Shown here piece by piece: positions 51,701 to 52,243 of a stretch of 52,243 bases of DNA. The notes beneath the pieces are model-generated. The model did no database searches, was not told the DNA's origin, and saw nothing but the letters and a program-made list of their open reading frames with translations. The DNA is from an uncultured Candidatus Poseidoniales archaeon (GTDB lineage: Archaea > Thermoplasmatota > Poseidoniia > Poseidoniales > Poseidoniaceae), in NCBI GenBank assembly GCA_902563095.1, contig CACEWA010000008.1, forward strand, positions 1 through 52,243, given 5' to 3'. Made by a program: the position numbers and the translations under genes. Positions within the stretch are counted from its first letter, which is position 1; every line of letters starts with the position of its first letter.

Positions 51701-52243
51701 TGGATGGTAGTAAGGAGTGGTCGTCAACTCGACTTGGCCCGCTGCTGCAAGATCGCTATACATCGGCAATACATTGCCCATGTGCTGGTGCTGTGCATCG
51801 ATTACATACATCAAATCGGCATGGGTGAAATTCCCATTTTGTTGGAACATATCGATTAATCCCTCATCTCTGTGATTAGCATCATATTTTCCTAAAACAT
51901 AGTCTGGTGAAAACTGATACAAATACCACAATACCTGTAAATCTAGGAACTCTTGTGGTGGCAATAAATCGTCATCCATTATCGTAGCAGGTTTGAGATT
52001 GTGCAGTGTTTTATCGTGTAAATAGGAATACATCTCAGAAGATGGTTGAACCCACGCATTAGGAACATCTTCGCTTACATTGTATATCCAGCCGCTATTC
52101 CAAAATGATTGGAATTGCATTACGTGTAATTCTCTCTCAGTAGCATTTGGATAGTCCCCCTCAGGCCAAGGCCTCTTTGCGATATCAGTGTGGACATCCA
52201 AGGTTTCTGAACGATGATAATCAAGCAATTGCTCCATGAATGA
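48707..52243 (-). CDS. GH57 glycosidase-like surface protein, N-terminus outside window
   Basis: At least 1178 codons, open through the window edge with no upstream stop; ATG at 52237 is unlikely to be the true start because the family's N-terminal His-Gln-Pro motif is missing. GH57 signs: YYHPILPLLMM (about residues 176-186 from 52237), GMWPSEEAVSP with the nucleophile Glu at about 232, and SMDGENWMF with the acid/base Asp at about 348, the DGEN form of amylopullulanase-type enzymes. Further C-terminal are a DOMON/glucodextranase-type beta domain (two copies), a fibronectin-like module and a membrane helix (about 1147-1167) with RTRRD. It is predicted to cleave alpha-glucans at the cell surface. 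Confidence 0.85.
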   Translation of the reverse strand, partial: SFMEQLLDYHRSETLDVHTDIAKRPWPEGDYPNATERELHVMQFQSFWNSGWIYNVSEDVPNAWVQPSSEMYSYLHDKTLHNLKPATIMDDDLLPPQEFLDLQVLWYLYQFSPDYVLGKYDANHRDEGLIDMFQQNGNFTHADLMYVIDAQHQHMGNVLPMYSDLAAAGQVELTTTPYYHPILPLLMMPGWQMEDGIRVTKQPWPDDVQNHLTTGMDLFEDEMGFRPIGMWPSEEAVSPAMVQPVTDVGIEWMVTDEEILMKSTDMNGNNVDITNAANLAMPWIATGEDGGEVAVVFRDRVISDRVAWNYGSMTPEDAVTDFVSYVDDVRQQLIDAGEDPSEHLLTVSMDGENWMFMSEFQHNDNGRPFVDEWFSRLETHPTIVTTTPGEFLETDRDLPRIDTIGTGSWVDGTLSTWAGEAEESLGWQRLVEARKALVAFEEENPNHSGLDAAWESLYIAEGSDWFWWYGLDQDSGYDENWDVLFKVHLSNIYRAIELELPPYLQDLWTNPSIPDVPYGGTIEPMIDGIALPGEWDGAARYDANTVTGSGMDIESFHIGYDSNNVYVRVDVNDDGSVADKAVEIYFMQPNAVNFNEAETNFRTDIGGEILGFPAKNLIRFDFDEIRDDGRSKWIGLSAKGVIGSSEVWASPVSSNLGGCAHDEVYEFQIPWSQLGLAPRYSTRIKVVVADLTSESDLEVAPPAPSEMVLPELEEWVTLLEMNDASGDGHGDGTITLPTASDFAGGMDLFDIQGVKIEQSDWNARFSFEMGEITNYWSLSNGFSHQIIQIYVDKGDTETGRTDMLPGANAEIHPDWAWEVVISGTGEPGAVYSVQSETGATSSRGVDVEGDKDTNTIVFTVSKDVIGTDVASYRYVIVSGSQDGFGTGKWRDVDETAKTWTLGGGSDASTEDGIEYDPNVLDIVRTDDAQETILAGYDVAGGEFAQLTGFEMPEISQQIYGASVLTVTDSSAIITWSTTKQSDSQISCSSAMDEPIVSSDDELKISHQLEVSGLAAATNYTCVMTASPEGLIQEISISTLSDADTTPPQILNVRTTTDDTGLTAVSWFTDEDTFGQIQLDSSTENTELGKNHVVSYALCVGEHIAQISATDPSGNVATQTATFTVEGDGEKCSESSGDGKVTTDDEASLVSSTSVQIVALVVVILVFLALIRTRRDTFE

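Overview
The window reads as a chromosomal segment of a planktonic marine euryarchaeon, most likely Marine Group II (Candidatus Poseidoniales) or a close relative. Pointers are the mix of archaeal information and cofactor genes (Gar1, archaeal RibL, KorAB, archaeal-type SAH hydrolase) with bacterial-type metabolic genes (GpsA, RibE, aconitase A, thioredoxin reductase), large secreted surface proteins, compact spacing, tail-to-tail overlaps and AT-rich TATA-like promoters. The taxonomic call rests on gene content and is an inference.

Layout. 0-9.4 kb: thioredoxin reductase, a small membrane protein, a riboflavin operon (ribB-ribL-ribE-ribH, minus strand) with a 24-bp inverted repeat in its leader, an endonuclease IV-like protein, a GST-like protein, a multi-pass alkaline-phosphatase-superfamily enzyme resembling eukaryotic GPI ethanolamine-phosphate transferases, and GpsA. 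9.4-21.7 kb: the most striking part, an apparent iron/heme acquisition island. Its plus-strand arm carries a PhnD-like solute-binding lipoprotein and a sorbosone-dehydrogenase-like lipoprotein. The minus-strand arm runs Fea1/phytotransferrin-like lipoprotein, surface Ig/carboxypeptidase-regulatory protein, FecB/BtuF-type binding protein, FecCD-type permease, ATPase, HugZ-type heme-degrading protein, then a PhnC ATPase and PhnE permease. Both arms begin with paired palindromes of the form ATTTAGG-N4-CCTAAAT lying against the TATA boxes, and the arms converge.

21.7-29.4 kb: a membrane protein, an ABC exporter pair, a secreted protein with an archaeosortase-like tail, a Gar1 protein carrying an RG-rich repeat tract and two RanBP2 zinc fingers, a TPR membrane protein and SAH hydrolase. 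29.5-40.6 kb: a 2174-residue FG-GAP surface protein, an unknown protein, aconitase and a membrane-anchored TPR-cyclophilin. 40.7-43.7 kb: 2-oxoacid:ferredoxin oxidoreductase (korAB) and tRNA-Gln(CUG). 43.7-48.7 kb: a Cys/Lys-rich zinc-ribbon protein and a thrombospondin-3-repeat acidic surface protein share a divergent promoter holding two more copies of the same palindrome, followed by a run of small membrane proteins and a tandem-duplicated lipoprotein. 48.7 kb to the end: a GH57 glycosidase-like surface protein cut by the window edge.

The genes form a picture of a heterotroph with an oxidative TCA segment using iron-sulfur enzymes, a large exported proteome, and a coordinated metal-responsive regulon (at least four promoters in this window) centred on iron and heme capture. 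No insertion sequence, CRISPR array or rRNA was seen, and no stretch over 300 bases lacks a gene.
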